A stretch of DNA of 64,000 bases from Desmonostoc muscorum FACHB-395 (GTDB lineage Bacteria; Cyanobacteriota; Cyanobacteriia; Cyanobacteriales; Nostocaceae): contig NZ_JACJSF010000012.1 in NCBI RefSeq assembly GCF_014698035.1, forward strand, positions 1-64,000, in the 5' to 3' direction. The notes under the pieces are model-generated. The model saw only the letters and a program-made list of their open reading frames with translations. It had not been told where the DNA came from and did no database searches. Shown one piece after another: positions 34,304 through 43,779 of the stretch. How positions within the stretch are numbered: position 1 is the stretch's first letter; each line of letters begins with the position of its first letter. Position numbers and translations under genes: made by a program.

Positions 34304-36730
34304 TCAATTAATAACTAAGTAAATTCCCCAGATTGCCATTGCCCGTAAGTAGGTGCTAGCGCGGAAAGTACCAGCTGCGGTGATAGCTTCAGGGGTGCGA
34401 AATTGCAGCCCATTTTCATAAATTTGCTCGACTACAGCCTGTGTTAACCTCAACGCTTCATCTTTCATTCCCATTTGCACAAGAAAAGCCGCTAGCCCAA
34501 AGTTTATCCCAGTCCAAACTTCTAGGGGATGAGTAGCTTTAGGGTTTTCTGGTGAACCGTCAGGACGAACACCATTTGCAGCACCAAACTCTCCATTGCA
34601 GAATTTCAAAAAGCACGCATCATAAACAGTTTTTAGGGTAGAAAGGGCGCGATCGCTCGGTACAATATCTGGTAAGTCCAATAGTCGGGCGTAGAATTGT
34701 CCGCACAACTGATCCGCCATCACCACATCGGAACCACTTTCACTATCAAGTTTGTAATATTGTCCATTCCAGAGTTTTTCTTGGTAAATAGGAAGAGATT
34801 GTTGTAACCAAGTTTCATAGATGGATTTTTGAACCGCCAAGCCGCCTTCGCGCAGCGTCTCGCAGAGAAGATCGCCAAGTTTGTGAGTTAATAAAATATC
34901 GCTAATTGCGATCGCAGCCTCTAGCGCTGCTAACCACAACCCGCCACAATAGGCGCTGATACCCTGTAACCGCCAATCATCAAAGGTTTGGTCAGGCGCA
35001 CCAGAATTTTCAGGAATCCCATCACCATCAAGGTCAAAGGTTTTCAGGTAGTCGAGGGTTTGAACGATCGCAGGCCAGCAATCTGCCAAGAATTCTACAT
35101 CGTCAGCACCCGTGAGCAGAAAATCCCGGTATACTTGCAAGACAAAATCACTACCCAAATCTTTCCATAAATTGCAGTCTTGATAGCTTGTGTAGTTGGT
35201 TTTCTGCCAAACGTGTTCATTCGGTGCGCCTAAGTCATGGGGTGTTGCACCGACGACTTTGCGAACTGCAATTGGGCTTTCAGCTTTGATTGTCATGTAA
35301 TAGCCGATGATTCGGGGTGTATCATCACCTTGAGGAATCGCCCGTGCAAATGCCCGCATCACCGACTTCTCCAGTTCGGGAAACAGCATCAGTAGGGCAA
35401 AAGAGCCGTATAACCGCACATCTAGACTTTCATACCAACGATAATCTAGGCACTCCAGCACCGCGAACTGACCGATGGGGTCAAGTTCTGATGCTGCACT
35501 CCAGAGAGTACCGCCGCTAGTGAGGTCATAAAGCTCATTAAATAGAGCCATTTTAAACCAGTTGGGCAAATCTTCCCGGTCGAGAATGGGTTGTTGCCAA
35601 GTTTGAATTTGCGATCGCCAGGTTTGATATTCTTGGAGGGCAGTAGATGCGATCGCCCAAGCATTATTTCCACTTCTATCAAAAAAGTCTGTATATCTGC
35701 GATAATAGTTGACTCCGGCGGCAAATTCTGTAATGGGCAAATCCCAAGCGAGGACAAAGGGGATTTCGAGGGTTTCGCCTGGTTGGAGAGTAAAACGAAG
35801 TGCGATCGCAGCCCCTAACTGTTCACCTTCTCCGATTGGATTAGCATCTATATAATTGGACAAAGAACCATCTTTGGCAAAGCTTTCCCACACCTCATCA
35901 CCAGTTCCTTCAGCATTCCAGCGAGTGTGGTGAAATACTTCCACTTGAGGATGCTTCAGCGTCGCAATACACCAAGTTCCATCACCTTCTTGCAAAGCAT
36001 CACTACCAACCCGACTTAAAAGACAGCCAAACTGTTGTGGATTTTCAACTATTTGGTTATAGTTCCCTTGACTTTCGCCCCAACGTGGTTGGTATTCATA
36101 AACCGGGCTACCATCATCACGCACCCGCACTTCGGGAGATTTGAGGGCATTTGTAAACCAGCCCACCATATTTTGCCAAGTGAGCATAATGCTGAGAGTG
36201 ATTGGTGCATTTGTGGGGTTGTGGGCATTCCAAAGGAATATTGCTACAGGGTAGCTAGTTTCTTGATAATTACCTGCCCAAACTGGGGAAAATTGCTCAC
36301 AAGTCAACTGTGCTTGGAATACATTTTCGTACACAAACCAGCTACGTGGGTATAGGGCGTGATAATTACCCGTCCCCTCAGTACTGGGAAGCGTTGGATA
36401 CCACTGCCAAGCTTTGAGAGTACCATCATCGGGCCCTTGGGTGGATAAAGCGTAGGCTTGGGTAGATGTGCCATTGGATTCAAATACACTAAATTGACAA
36501 GCGGGGACGTTTTTGAAGGTATGCTCACCGCCGTCGATGTGCCACAGGTTAAAATCTCCCCGTGAAGAACGACCGATGCAACCTGCACCAAAGCCACCTA
36601 AAGGCATACCATGCCAAGGGCCATCATCGATATTACTTGCGTAGCGGACAGTATAAGGTTTGTCCCAGCCTAAACCGATGGGACGGCTCCAAGTACAAGA
36701 GGGAATTTTCGGAGAGAGTTGATTTGTCAT
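34304..36730 (-). CDS. GH116 glucosidase (GBA2-type non-lysosomal glucosylceramidase)
   Basis: 808 residues, complete for the family. N-terminal beta-domain (PWHGMPLGGFGAGCIGRSSRGDFNLW, residues about 37-63) and C-terminal alpha/alpha barrel. The catalytic region is recognisable: NELYDLTSGGTLW near residue 400 and FDLDGDGIPENSGAPDQTFDDW near 570, where nucleophile and acid/base carboxylates are expected, plus ATHPLEVWTG and TYLRAMAIWG near the end. Family members cleave beta-glucosides, in animals glucosylceramide; the cyanobacterial substrate is unknown. No signal peptide. The stretch CETLREGG (34844-34868) coincides with a dispersed Nostoc DNA repeat and may be an in-frame insertion. Confidence 0.9.
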   Translation of the reverse strand: MTNQLSPKIPSCTWSRPIGLGWDKPYTVRYASNIDDGPWHGMPLGGFGAGCIGRSSRGDFNLWHIDGGEHTFKNVPACQFSVFESNGTSTQAYALSTQGPDDGTLKAWQWYPTLPSTEGTGNYHALYPRSWFVYENVFQAQLTCEQFSPVWAGNYQETSYPVAIFLWNAHNPTNAPITLSIMLTWQNMVGWFTNALKSPEVRVRDDGSPVYEYQPRWGESQGNYNQIVENPQQFGCLLSRVGSDALQEGDGTWCIATLKHPQVEVFHHTRWNAEGTGDEVWESFAKDGSLSNYIDANPIGEGEQLGAAIALRFTLQPGETLEIPFVLAWDLPITEFAAGVNYYRRYTDFFDRSGNNAWAIASTALQEYQTWRSQIQTWQQPILDREDLPNWFKMALFNELYDLTSGGTLWSAASELDPIGQFAVLECLDYRWYESLDVRLYGSFALLMLFPELEKSVMRAFARAIPQGDDTPRIIGYYMTIKAESPIAVRKVVGATPHDLGAPNEHVWQKTNYTSYQDCNLWKDLGSDFVLQVYRDFLLTGADDVEFLADCWPAIVQTLDYLKTFDLDGDGIPENSGAPDQTFDDWRLQGISAYCGGLWLAALEAAIAISDILLTHKLGDLLCETLREGGLAVQKSIYETWLQQSLPIYQEKLWNGQYYKLDSESGSDVVMADQLCGQFYARLLDLPDIVPSDRALSTLKTVYDACFLKFCNGEFGAANGVRPDGSPENPKATHPLEVWTGINFGLAAFLVQMGMKDEALRLTQAVVEQIYENGLQFRTPEAITAAGTFRASTYLRAMAIWGIYLVIN

Positions 36731-37122
36731 CGCCTAATGTTACAGCGTGCAGTTACGTCCATGAAGACTAGCGCGATGTGCGATTTTTCTCAAGGGGCAC
36801 AAATATCAATACTGGTCGGGTTTTGGGGGAAAGGGAAAAGTTTACAAGGGAAAAACCTTATATATCAACTCTTCCACTAATTTTGCCCACAAATATGCCT
36901 TCTTGATTCAGTAGTCTAAGTAAGTTGGCACAATAAAATCAAACTAGGCTAAAACCCTTATTGCCTATTTCCTTATCCCGCCGATAATTATTTACGCCCA
37001 CTTACTTAGTAGCATCTGGCTCAGTTTAACAAAAATATCTCGGCAAAAATCCGAAAAGCAGCAATTTCAGCTTGTAGCTCAGTATATACTTACAAAATTA
37101 ATATTCACTCTAGTACAGCTGC
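36731..37122. other. Intergenic region upstream of GH116
   Basis: About 390 bases, AT-rich, probably carrying the GH116 promoter; no gene, no recognised motif. Confidence 0.5.
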
Positions 37123-37336
37123 TACCATATCAAACAAGACTTAGAGGATATTTTAAAAGTCCTCTTGTCAGGATCAAAAATTTTAGATCCCCCTAAATCC
37201 CCCTTGAAAAGGGGGACTTTGATTCCGGTTCCCCCCTTTTTAAGGGGGGTTAGGGGGGATCTAAAAGTGCCTAAAGTCACAGCAAAACACTTTTCAAACA
37301 ACCTCTTAGAGCAAAATCCTCTTGTTTGATATGGTA
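37123..37336. mobile_element. MITE-like element, 214 bp
   Basis: Perfect 16-bp terminal inverted repeats TACCATATCAAACAAG (37123-37138) and CTTGTTTGATATGGTA (37321-37336). Inside is a second strong inverted pair around GATCCCCCTAAATCCCCC (37186-37203) and GGGGGGTTAGGGGGGATC. No coding capacity. A decayed inverted copy lies at 41342-41450. Confidence 0.85.
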
Positions 37337-37447
37337 GGCAAACTTCCACCACAGTGTATTATGAGTTTCAATAGGAATATAATTTTTTGACTTCAAATTT
37401 GTCTATCTGTTAAATACGAAATTATCCGCAAAATTAGGAGCGTAATT

Positions 37448-38680
37448 ATGCTACTAGAAACCAAAAACTATCGCCACAAATTAAGCCGCATTTTAATTTG
37501 TTCCTTGGGTAGTAGTTTGTTGATCGCGAGCAATGTGCTACCTATAAATGCTTTGGGTAAACCTCAACATTCTCAAGGCTTCATAATTGCTAAATCACCA
37601 GATGAGAGACAACCAGAAGCAGTAAAAAAAGGAATTGAGCAACTTCCTGCTTCTCAAGCATCAATATCTCCAAGAAAGAAGACATCTTCTGTTGAGTCGC
37701 CAATACAGACTCGTCCGATATCTTCTAATACAGAAACTTCCCAGCCAACCTCGAATGCTTCAAATGATGACTCTACTTCTAGACCATCTAGAAGTAGGAC
37801 TTCTAACTCAAATTCTAATCGTTCCAATAGTAGTGCATCTAGATCGTCTGGAGTCAGGGCTTCTAATTCAAATACCAATCGTTCTAATGCTGGCTCTGAG
37901 AGACGCAAGCCAAGTTCAAATGTAGCTAGAAGTGGCAACCAAAATATCGAGCGTCCGGCAGTTTCTGCACCTGCAACACTTACTTATAAAGAGATTAACT
38001 TTGTAGATGTCGCATTGGGTATTTTGAGTAAGAGTGACTTTCAATCTCAAGGTAGATATTTTCATTTCTATGAGTTTGAAGGTAGAGAAAATCAACTAGT
38101 TCAAATTAGGCTTGTTGGTAGTAAAGATACACGCAGATCAAATAACTTGAGTTTAAATCCTTTGTTATTTCTGCACGATCCTGATGATAATATCATCGTC
38201 AAAAAAGGTACTTTAGAAAAAAGCAGTGATGGCGATGATGCCTTCATTTTTGCGCGGTTGCCTAAGAATGGCATTTACAAAATTGCAGTTACTAGCCGAG
38301 ATACAGGTGAGATCGGTCGCTATAGTTTGGCTTTGAGGAATGACAGAGCTAGCTATACCTTAGATGAAGCAGGACAACTAAGCGCCAATAGCTCAACCTT
38401 GAAACAAAATGGAGGTGCTTACAATGTATCTAATTTCCAAGGAAGAAAAAATCAGCTTGTAAGTATTCGTGTAGATAGTGTTGATGAAGAATTTTCTCCT
38501 TACGTAGCTTTGCTAAATTCAAAAGGACAGACGATCGCTATAGATAAGGATAAAGATAAAGCTGGCACCTACAGCGCTTTAATTGACCGAGCTAGGTTGC
38601 CTGAAGATGACACTTACTATGTAGTTGTCAGTTCCAAAAATCCACAGGAACGCGGTAAATATAGATTGACTCTCTTCTGA
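37448..38680 (+). CDS. Secreted protein with two PPC-type domains
   Basis: 410 residues. N-terminal signal-type segment (ILICSLGSSLLIASNVLPINALG). Residues about 60-170 are a low-complexity Ser/Asn/Arg/Thr linker (SNSNSNRSNSS, SNTNRSNAGS). Two beta-sandwich repeats follow, at about 200-300 and 310-410, each with the pattern FEGRENQLVQIRL / FQGRKNQLVSIRV, LNPLLFLHDPDDNII / FSPYVALLNSKGQTI and a closing GRYSLALR / GKYRLTLF. This is the bacterial pre-peptidase C-terminal (PPC) fold, seen on secreted proteases and surface proteins; there is no catalytic domain here, so it is probably a surface or binding protein. Monocistronic; RBS TAGGAG nearby. Confidence 0.82.
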   Translation: MLLETKNYRHKLSRILICSLGSSLLIASNVLPINALGKPQHSQGFIIAKSPDERQPEAVKKGIEQLPASQASISPRKKTSSVESPIQTRPISSNTETSQPTSNASNDDSTSRPSRSRTSNSNSNRSNSSASRSSGVRASNSNTNRSNAGSERRKPSSNVARSGNQNIERPAVSAPATLTYKEINFVDVALGILSKSDFQSQGRYFHFYEFEGRENQLVQIRLVGSKDTRRSNNLSLNPLLFLHDPDDNIIVKKGTLEKSSDGDDAFIFARLPKNGIYKIAVTSRDTGEIGRYSLALRNDRASYTLDEAGQLSANSSTLKQNGGAYNVSNFQGRKNQLVSIRVDSVDEEFSPYVALLNSKGQTIAIDKDKDKAGTYSALIDRARLPEDDTYYVVVSSKNPQERGKYRLTLF

Positions 38681-38756
38681 TAATTTAGGTTGTATGAAAA
38701 CCTCTGCCTGATTTTAATACGCAAAATCCTTGATTTCTCACTTGTGAGAAATCAAG

Positions 38757-38845
38757 GAGTGTGGGAGGTGTGGGAGGTGTGGGAGGATGGGGAAGAAGTC
38801 TTATCCCCCACACTCCCCACACTCCCCACACTCCTCTTCTCCCTC
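38757..38845. repeat. Heptad repeat, GTGTGGG family, inverted copy
   Basis: Three GGTGTGGGA heptad-like units, core GGGGAAGAAGTCTTA, then three CCCACACTC units. It is the reverse-complement counterpart of 40-110, with the same core. Lies between the PPC gene and the convergent WD40 kinase. Confidence 0.9.
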
Positions 38846-38884
38846 TGCCTAAACTATGCGTGAGAAATCCGGGGGGAGAAATTT

Positions 38885-40921
38885 TTACTGAGACAACCGC
38901 CAAATCTTAATGGTGTTGTCTTCACTACCACTGACAAGGGTTTTACTATCAGGACTGAAGGCTACGGATGTAACGGTGTTGGTATGCCCTGTTAATGTGA
39001 GAATTTCTTCTCCTGTGGCCGAATTCCAGAGTTTGATGGCGCGATCGCGGCTACCACTGGCAATAATTTTACCATCGGCACTGAAGGCTACGGTTGTGAC
39101 TGTGTTGGCGTGTCCCGCCAGTGTGCGAATTTCTTTTCCCGTCAGTAGATCCCAAAGTTTAATGGTGCGATCGCGGCTAGCACTGGCTAAAATTTTCCCA
39201 TCTGGGCTAATAGCTACAGCTGTGACTGTTTGATAATTTCCCTCTAGTGTGCGGATTGAGTACCCTTTTGTCAGATTCCAGATTTTGATCGTCTTGTCAA
39301 AACTGCCACTAGCAAGAATCACGCTATCGGGACTGATGGCTACCGATCGCACCCAAAATGTATGCCCTACCAATGTCCGAATTTGCTCTCCTGTGGCTAA
39401 ATCCCAGATTTTGATGGTGTTGTCATCACTACCACTCACCAGAGTCTCACTATCAGCGCTGATCGCTAGGGCACGAACAGAGTCAGAATGCCCTGTAAGA
39501 GTGCGAATTTGTTTTCCTGTTGCTAAATTCCAAATTTTGATGGTGCTGTCATCACTGGCACTTACCAGAGTTTTCCCATCTGGGCTAATTACTAACGTAT
39601 TTACCTGCTGAGAATAGGCATTGAGTGAAGATATTTCTTTTCCGGTGGCAAGATTCCAAAGTTTGATTGTGCCATCGCCTCCACTGCTGGCAATGGTTTT
39701 ACCATCGGGGCTGATGGCGACGGATAAAACCGAGTTTTCATCTCCTTGGATGGTGTTAGCTAAGGAAACCCTACCCAAAGTAATCTTTGGTGGTTGACCT
39801 AAAAGCAGGTCATCTTTGCCAGAATTATTATGCTGACTCAGCCTAGAAACTAAACTGGTTTGAATCCGACGAAAATGTTTATACCAAGATTCTTGGAATC
39901 CGAACAACAGAATAAAAGCACTTACCAAAATTAAAGTTCTCAGTAAGGGATAACTTTTTGGTAAAGATGGGGCTTGAGTCGCGGGGATTTTTCCAGATGA
40001 CTTACCGGCTGGTGGTAGGGCAAGGAGTTGTTTGGGAGTTAAGTCTTTGAGAACTTCATCGGCTGACTGGTAACGTTCATGGATATCTTTTTTTAAAAGT
40101 TTGTCGATGACAAAATCCAACTCGGTATTTAATGGACTCCGCAAATATTCCCGCCAATTACTCACCCAGGCGTACCCCGATTCCATCCACAACTGAAAGG
40201 GGGAAGTTCCCGTTAGCAGATGAAAGCAGGTAGCGCCTAAACCGAACAAGTCACTGGCAGGGAAAGCTTTACCATCTCTAATTTGTTCTAAGGGAGAATA
40301 ACCATGTGAACCAATGGATGTGCCAGATTTGTGCTGAACTTTGGCGGTGAATTGCTTTGAGGAACCAAAATCAATCAGACTTAATCGCCCATCACTTTTA
40401 TGGCGGATAATATTTTCTGGCTTGATATCCCGATGAATGACTTTGCGATCGTGGATAAATTTCAGGATGGGCAATAAATCTAGCAAAATAGATTGAATAT
40501 CCCTAGCGTTATAACCCTTGCGCTGTTGCAACTCCTTTAACAAATTATCGCCATTGATAAACTGCTGCACTAAATATAGGCAGCCATCTTGCTCAAAGTA
40601 AGCTATTAAAGTCGGAATTTGGGGATGTTCCCCAAGGTCTTGTAGTCGCTGCGCTTCTTCGGCAAACAACTCCATCGCCTTTTTTTGCGACCAAGTTCCT
40701 TGGAACTTTGGAGCTAATTGCTTGATAACACAGCGTTCATTGAGTTTATCGACATCTTCTGATAGATAGGTTCTGCCAAATCCCCCCTCATCTGAAAGGA
40801 CTCGGATGACACGGAAGCGATTTCTTAAAAGTGACACCAACGGGGTGCTACAACTTTGGCAAAACTTCTTTCCATTGGGATTCAGGGGATTTAGGCAATC
40901 GGGATTCAAGCAGCAGATCAT
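38885..40921 (-). CDS. Ser/Thr protein kinase with zinc ribbon, membrane span and WD40 propeller
   Basis: 678 residues from the ATG at 40921; an upstream TTG is less likely. N-terminal zinc ribbon (C4, C9, C21, C24; FCQSCSTPL) closely like that of the PP2C at 3550-5835. Kinase domain about 35-290 with GGFGRTYL, catalytic VIHRDIKPEN, Mg loop LIDFGSSKQF and GTSIGSHGYSPLEQ. One membrane span near 328-348 (LILVSAFILLFGF). The rest is a seven-bladed WD40 propeller (repeats ending TIKLWNLATGKE, TIKIWNLATGKQ and so on). Typical of the large cyanobacterial Pkn2-type group; substrates unknown. The WD40 part would lie outside the cytoplasm if the span is crossed once. Confidence 0.92.
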   Translation of the reverse strand: MICCLNPDCLNPLNPNGKKFCQSCSTPLVSLLRNRFRVIRVLSDEGGFGRTYLSEDVDKLNERCVIKQLAPKFQGTWSQKKAMELFAEEAQRLQDLGEHPQIPTLIAYFEQDGCLYLVQQFINGDNLLKELQQRKGYNARDIQSILLDLLPILKFIHDRKVIHRDIKPENIIRHKSDGRLSLIDFGSSKQFTAKVQHKSGTSIGSHGYSPLEQIRDGKAFPASDLFGLGATCFHLLTGTSPFQLWMESGYAWVSNWREYLRSPLNTELDFVIDKLLKKDIHERYQSADEVLKDLTPKQLLALPPAGKSSGKIPATQAPSLPKSYPLLRTLILVSAFILLFGFQESWYKHFRRIQTSLVSRLSQHNNSGKDDLLLGQPPKITLGRVSLANTIQGDENSVLSVAISPDGKTIASSGGDGTIKLWNLATGKEISSLNAYSQQVNTLVISPDGKTLVSASDDSTIKIWNLATGKQIRTLTGHSDSVRALAISADSETLVSGSDDNTIKIWDLATGEQIRTLVGHTFWVRSVAISPDSVILASGSFDKTIKIWNLTKGYSIRTLEGNYQTVTAVAISPDGKILASASRDRTIKLWDLLTGKEIRTLAGHANTVTTVAFSADGKIIASGSRDRAIKLWNSATGEEILTLTGHTNTVTSVAFSPDSKTLVSGSEDNTIKIWRLSQ

Positions 40922-41341
40922 GATCTGACAGGCGCGACTGCATAACAACTTAGGCTAAGTTTGCCCCGAACTGTCCCTGAAGAAAATTGACTCTCGCTTA
41001 CTTGTGGTAGAAAACCCTGTTCTGGGGATTGGGGAATTACTTAATATAGTTAGCGTTTGTAAATAGTAATCAGTCTTCCTCTTCTGTGGAAAACTACGAG
41101 AGCCATAAAATTAATTATTCTTCCGATTATATAATAATCTGAATAGAAATATTTCTCTGAACTGCTACTCCTAGTAATTGTGCTTGTATATTGACAAGCA
41201 AAAATTGACTAAGTATTAAGTAAAACCCTGATTAATTAACCATCACTGACGATGAAATGTAGTCGCAATGGTTACTAGATTTGTTTTTGATATTTTCAAT
41301 TGCCCATGATAATTGTTAATTTGATACTTTAGGCAATAAAA

Positions 41342-41450
41342 GGTTATTTGAAAAGGATTTTGCTGTGATTTTAAACACTTTCAAATTCCCCTAATCCCCC
41401 TTTTTGATGGAGATTTAGGATAATCTACAATTATTTGATACATCACAAAT
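41342..41450. mobile_element. Decayed copy of the 37-kb MITE
   Basis: TTATTTGAAAAGGATTTTGC and the following bases to CCCCTAATCCCCC match, with about one change in five, the complement of the right half of the element at 37123-37336, and AATTATTTGATA near the end recalls its tip. The rest of the 40922-41478 gap shows no gene. Confidence 0.65.
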
Positions 41451-41478
41451 AACTTTTAACTTAATTTTGCTACCTTGT

Positions 41479-42531
41479 TTACTTAAGTCTCGCTCTCCAT
41501 TTCCGAATAGCATTAGCAGTTCTGGTAACTGGTGGCATGTAGACATCTGGAGTTTCGTTAAAGTTTTCGTATTGTGTAATACTTTTATTATTTAATTTTT
41601 GGGTAGTTAGACAGTTAGCTAAGGTAGGCAAATAGCTTTCATAACTTAAAGCTTTTATTACTTCATCGACATTCTTAAACCGATCGTCTAATGTAATCTT
41701 CACCATTTTGCCTAAAGTTTTGGCGAAACTATCGGTAATATTTACTTCTTTTTGCCAGCATATCTCACCAGTATTTGGGTGGTAATCAAATTCTAAAGGA
41801 CTTTTACCAGTCAACATATAAATACAAGTTACACCCAGTGCATAAATATCACTGGCATAAACTGGGCGAAGAGAATACTGTTCTGGTGGCGCAAATCCCC
41901 TAGTTCCAATAAAGTTGGTATTCACAGCTTGATTGGTAGAGTTTTCACAAGCATCAACTACTTGCTCTTTCACTGCACCAAAATCAATCAGCACTACCCG
42001 CTTGTCATACTCACACCGCAATAAATTCTGGGGCTTAATATCCCGATGAATCACATGATGTTTATGAAGATACTGTAATACTGGTAATAATTCCTGTAAG
42101 AACTGTTTCACCGAGGCTTCACTTTTGGGCCCACCTCGCCGCACTTCTTGGGCTAAAGTCAAACCCGGTACGTATTCTTGAATTAAAAAAAACTCCTCAT
42201 TCGCCTGAAAGTAGTCTAGCAGCATGGGAATTTGCGAATGACTACCAAGTTGACCTAAAGTTCTTGCTTCTTTTTCAAAACGCGCACATGCCTTTTGCCA
42301 ACTTTGGGGACTAGTCACTTTCGGGCAAAGCTGTTTAATGACGCATAGAGGATGCCCAGGTAATACGGCATTTTTGGCTAAAAAAGTGATGCCAAAACCA
42401 CCTTTACCTAGAACTTGCAATATTTGATAGCGATCGCGGAATAGCTTCTTGGAAGCACACATCTGACCAAGTTGAGTTTGCTGTGAAATGCTCTCTTGAG
42501 AATTCGTTATTTTCTGAGAAAAGCGATTCAT
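41479..42531 (-). CDS. Ser/Thr protein kinase, short form
   Basis: 350 residues. Kinase domain from about 33 to 300: glycine loop GKGGFGITFL, Lys in CVIKQL, catalytic HVIHRDIKPQNLL, Mg loop VLIDFGAVKE, activation GTRGFAPPEQYS and YALGVTCIYMLTG. No membrane span, WD40 or other sensor domain; a 50-residue C-terminal tail of no known kind follows. Eukaryote-like kinases of this group are numerous in Nostoc and their substrates are mostly unknown. It lies 557 bases from the WD40 kinase on the same strand, but a decayed MITE lies between, so joint transcription is doubtful. Confidence 0.9.
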   Translation of the reverse strand: MNRFSQKITNSQESISQQTQLGQMCASKKLFRDRYQILQVLGKGGFGITFLAKNAVLPGHPLCVIKQLCPKVTSPQSWQKACARFEKEARTLGQLGSHSQIPMLLDYFQANEEFFLIQEYVPGLTLAQEVRRGGPKSEASVKQFLQELLPVLQYLHKHHVIHRDIKPQNLLRCEYDKRVVLIDFGAVKEQVVDACENSTNQAVNTNFIGTRGFAPPEQYSLRPVYASDIYALGVTCIYMLTGKSPLEFDYHPNTGEICWQKEVNITDSFAKTLGKMVKITLDDRFKNVDEVIKALSYESYLPTLANCLTTQKLNNKSITQYENFNETPDVYMPPVTRTANAIRKWRARLK

Positions 42532-43045
42532 TAGTATAGAATATCTGCTCTGAAATGTCTCTAATCTTACGACAAATATTCCTTGGTAACAGTAATATTA
42601 CTGGAACTTTGCTAAATCATCATTATTCTTCTTAGGACTTACGCAAAAGTACACACGGTATCTACGGTACTCCTCTGGAGAACTCATAGAGAGAGTAGCC
42701 ACTTCTCTACGAGACGCTCCGCGAATGCGTCTACATGAATCCACCTGTATTTCTTGATAGCGATTTATGACCGAAGAAGGCAGGAGGAGAAAGAAAAACT
42801 GCTCCCCCGGCTATCTTCGTTGACGGTCGATATTTTGGGGTTAGTCTTGCGAGTCTTTGTTATGGCTGTTAATGTGGATAAGCGCGTTAGCCTTGCAGCA
42901 GCTAACTAGGGCTTAAATGGGCTAAATAGTCTCAAAAACAAGCAGATATATCATTTGAGAACTATCGCTCCTTTATGGCAAATTTGACGGTCAGCCTTAT
43001 TCCAAAACTCCTAAATTATTTCAATCAAAATAATATTGAAAAAAC
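42532..43045. other. Intergenic region with repeat fragments
   Basis: Contains CTTAGGACTTACGCAAA at 42634-42650 (half of the element at 43482-43574), the GC-rich repeat TCTCTACGAGACGCTCCGCG at about 42702-42721, and AGGCAGGAGG at 42779. No gene. Confidence 0.65.
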
Positions 43046-43390
43046 ATGAAAGTGAGCATAATAGTACTACAATTGTCAGGAATTTTAGATAATGTCAGAG
43101 GTAATGAACTACGTCGTCAAGTTAGTGGACTTATCACAGAAGGAGCCAATACTTTTTTGCTTGATATGAAAGAGATAAAGCTTATTGATAGCTCTGGTTT
43201 AGGTGCTTTAATCTCAGTAATGCAAATAGTGCAAAGTGCTAATGGTAAACTTTTTATCTGTTCTATCAGCGAGCAAGTCAGGATGTTGTTTCAACTTACT
43301 AAAGTAGATAGAATTTTTCAAATCTTTGCCGATCAAGAGGAATTCAATCGCCAAATATTGGCAACCTTGGAGGTGGACAAAAAGGGCTAA
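43046..43390 (+). CDS. STAS-domain anti-sigma-factor-antagonist-like protein
   Basis: 114 residues, entirely one STAS domain. The phosphorylatable Ser is in LIDSSGLGALI (the SpoIIAA signature); the strand FLLDMKEIK before it and the helix LFQLTKVDRIF after it are standard. Such proteins switch anti-sigma kinases by dephosphorylation/phosphorylation; cyanobacteria use them in IcfG/SigG-type partner switches. No switch kinase or PP2C partner is adjacent, the nearest PP2C being the one at 3550. The start ATG has no strong Shine-Dalgarno, as is common here. Confidence 0.9.
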   Translation: MKVSIIVLQLSGILDNVRGNELRRQVSGLITEGANTFLLDMKEIKLIDSSGLGALISVMQIVQSANGKLFICSISEQVRMLFQLTKVDRIFQIFADQEEFNRQILATLEVDKKG

Positions 43391-43481
43391 GATGCAGACA
43401 GAATAGTCAATATATATAAATTCTATTTGATTGCGTGAAAAAACTCCGTACAACTCAAAAAGCCTTCTTTTCTATTGCCTA

Positions 43482-43574
43482 TAGGACTTACGCAAATTAT
43501 CTCTCAAACTCTGATTTCTCCGTGACCTCTGTGCCTCTGCGGTTCGTTATTCTGTAACTCGTGCGTAAGTCCTA
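43482..43574. mobile_element. MITE-like element with TAGGACTTACGCA ends
   Basis: Perfect 13-bp inverted ends TAGGACTTACGCA (43482-43494) and TGCGTAAGTCCTA (43562-43574). The 93-bp element has the CTCTGTGCCTCTGCGG repeat inside, and CTATTGCCT occurs directly on both sides (43472-43480, 43577-43585), which may be a target duplication. Confidence 0.8.
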
Positions 43575-43576
43575 GC

Positions 43577-43655
43577 CTATTGCCTCTTGCCTTCCCACGC
43601 AAGTAAGTATGGCTACGCTCCCGTGAGGGATACAAAAACCAAAGCGGATTCCTAT
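43577..43655. repeat. Dispersed repeat copy B
   Basis: Relative of 33405-33492 (CTTGCCT, GCAAGTAAGTATGGCTACGC, AAAGCGGATTCCTATA). Confidence 0.75.
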
Positions 43656-43710
43656 ATTAGTCCTATAGGGACATAAAAAATAATTAACCATAGATAAAGA
43701 TATATCCTCG

Positions 43711-43736
43711 TAGTGGCGTACATCTGTACGCCACTA
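43711..43736. terminator. Perfect hairpin downstream of the GH57 gene
   Basis: TAGTGGCGTACA / TGTACGCCACTA, 12-bp perfect stem, 2-base loop. It lies between the STAS gene and the convergent GH57 gene, 44 bases past the GH57 stop. It could end either transcript, or be a dispersed palindrome (a related GGGACGCACG...TGCGCCCC is at 28198). Confidence 0.5.
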
Positions 43737-43779
43737 TTCATTCAAATGAGAATGGCTATAAAACCAAGGGTATTGAATT

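Noticed and set aside
38910-39611. Plus-strand open frames opposite the WD40 region
   Set aside because: They are antisense shadows of the repeated WD40 codons; no start context or protein-like composition.
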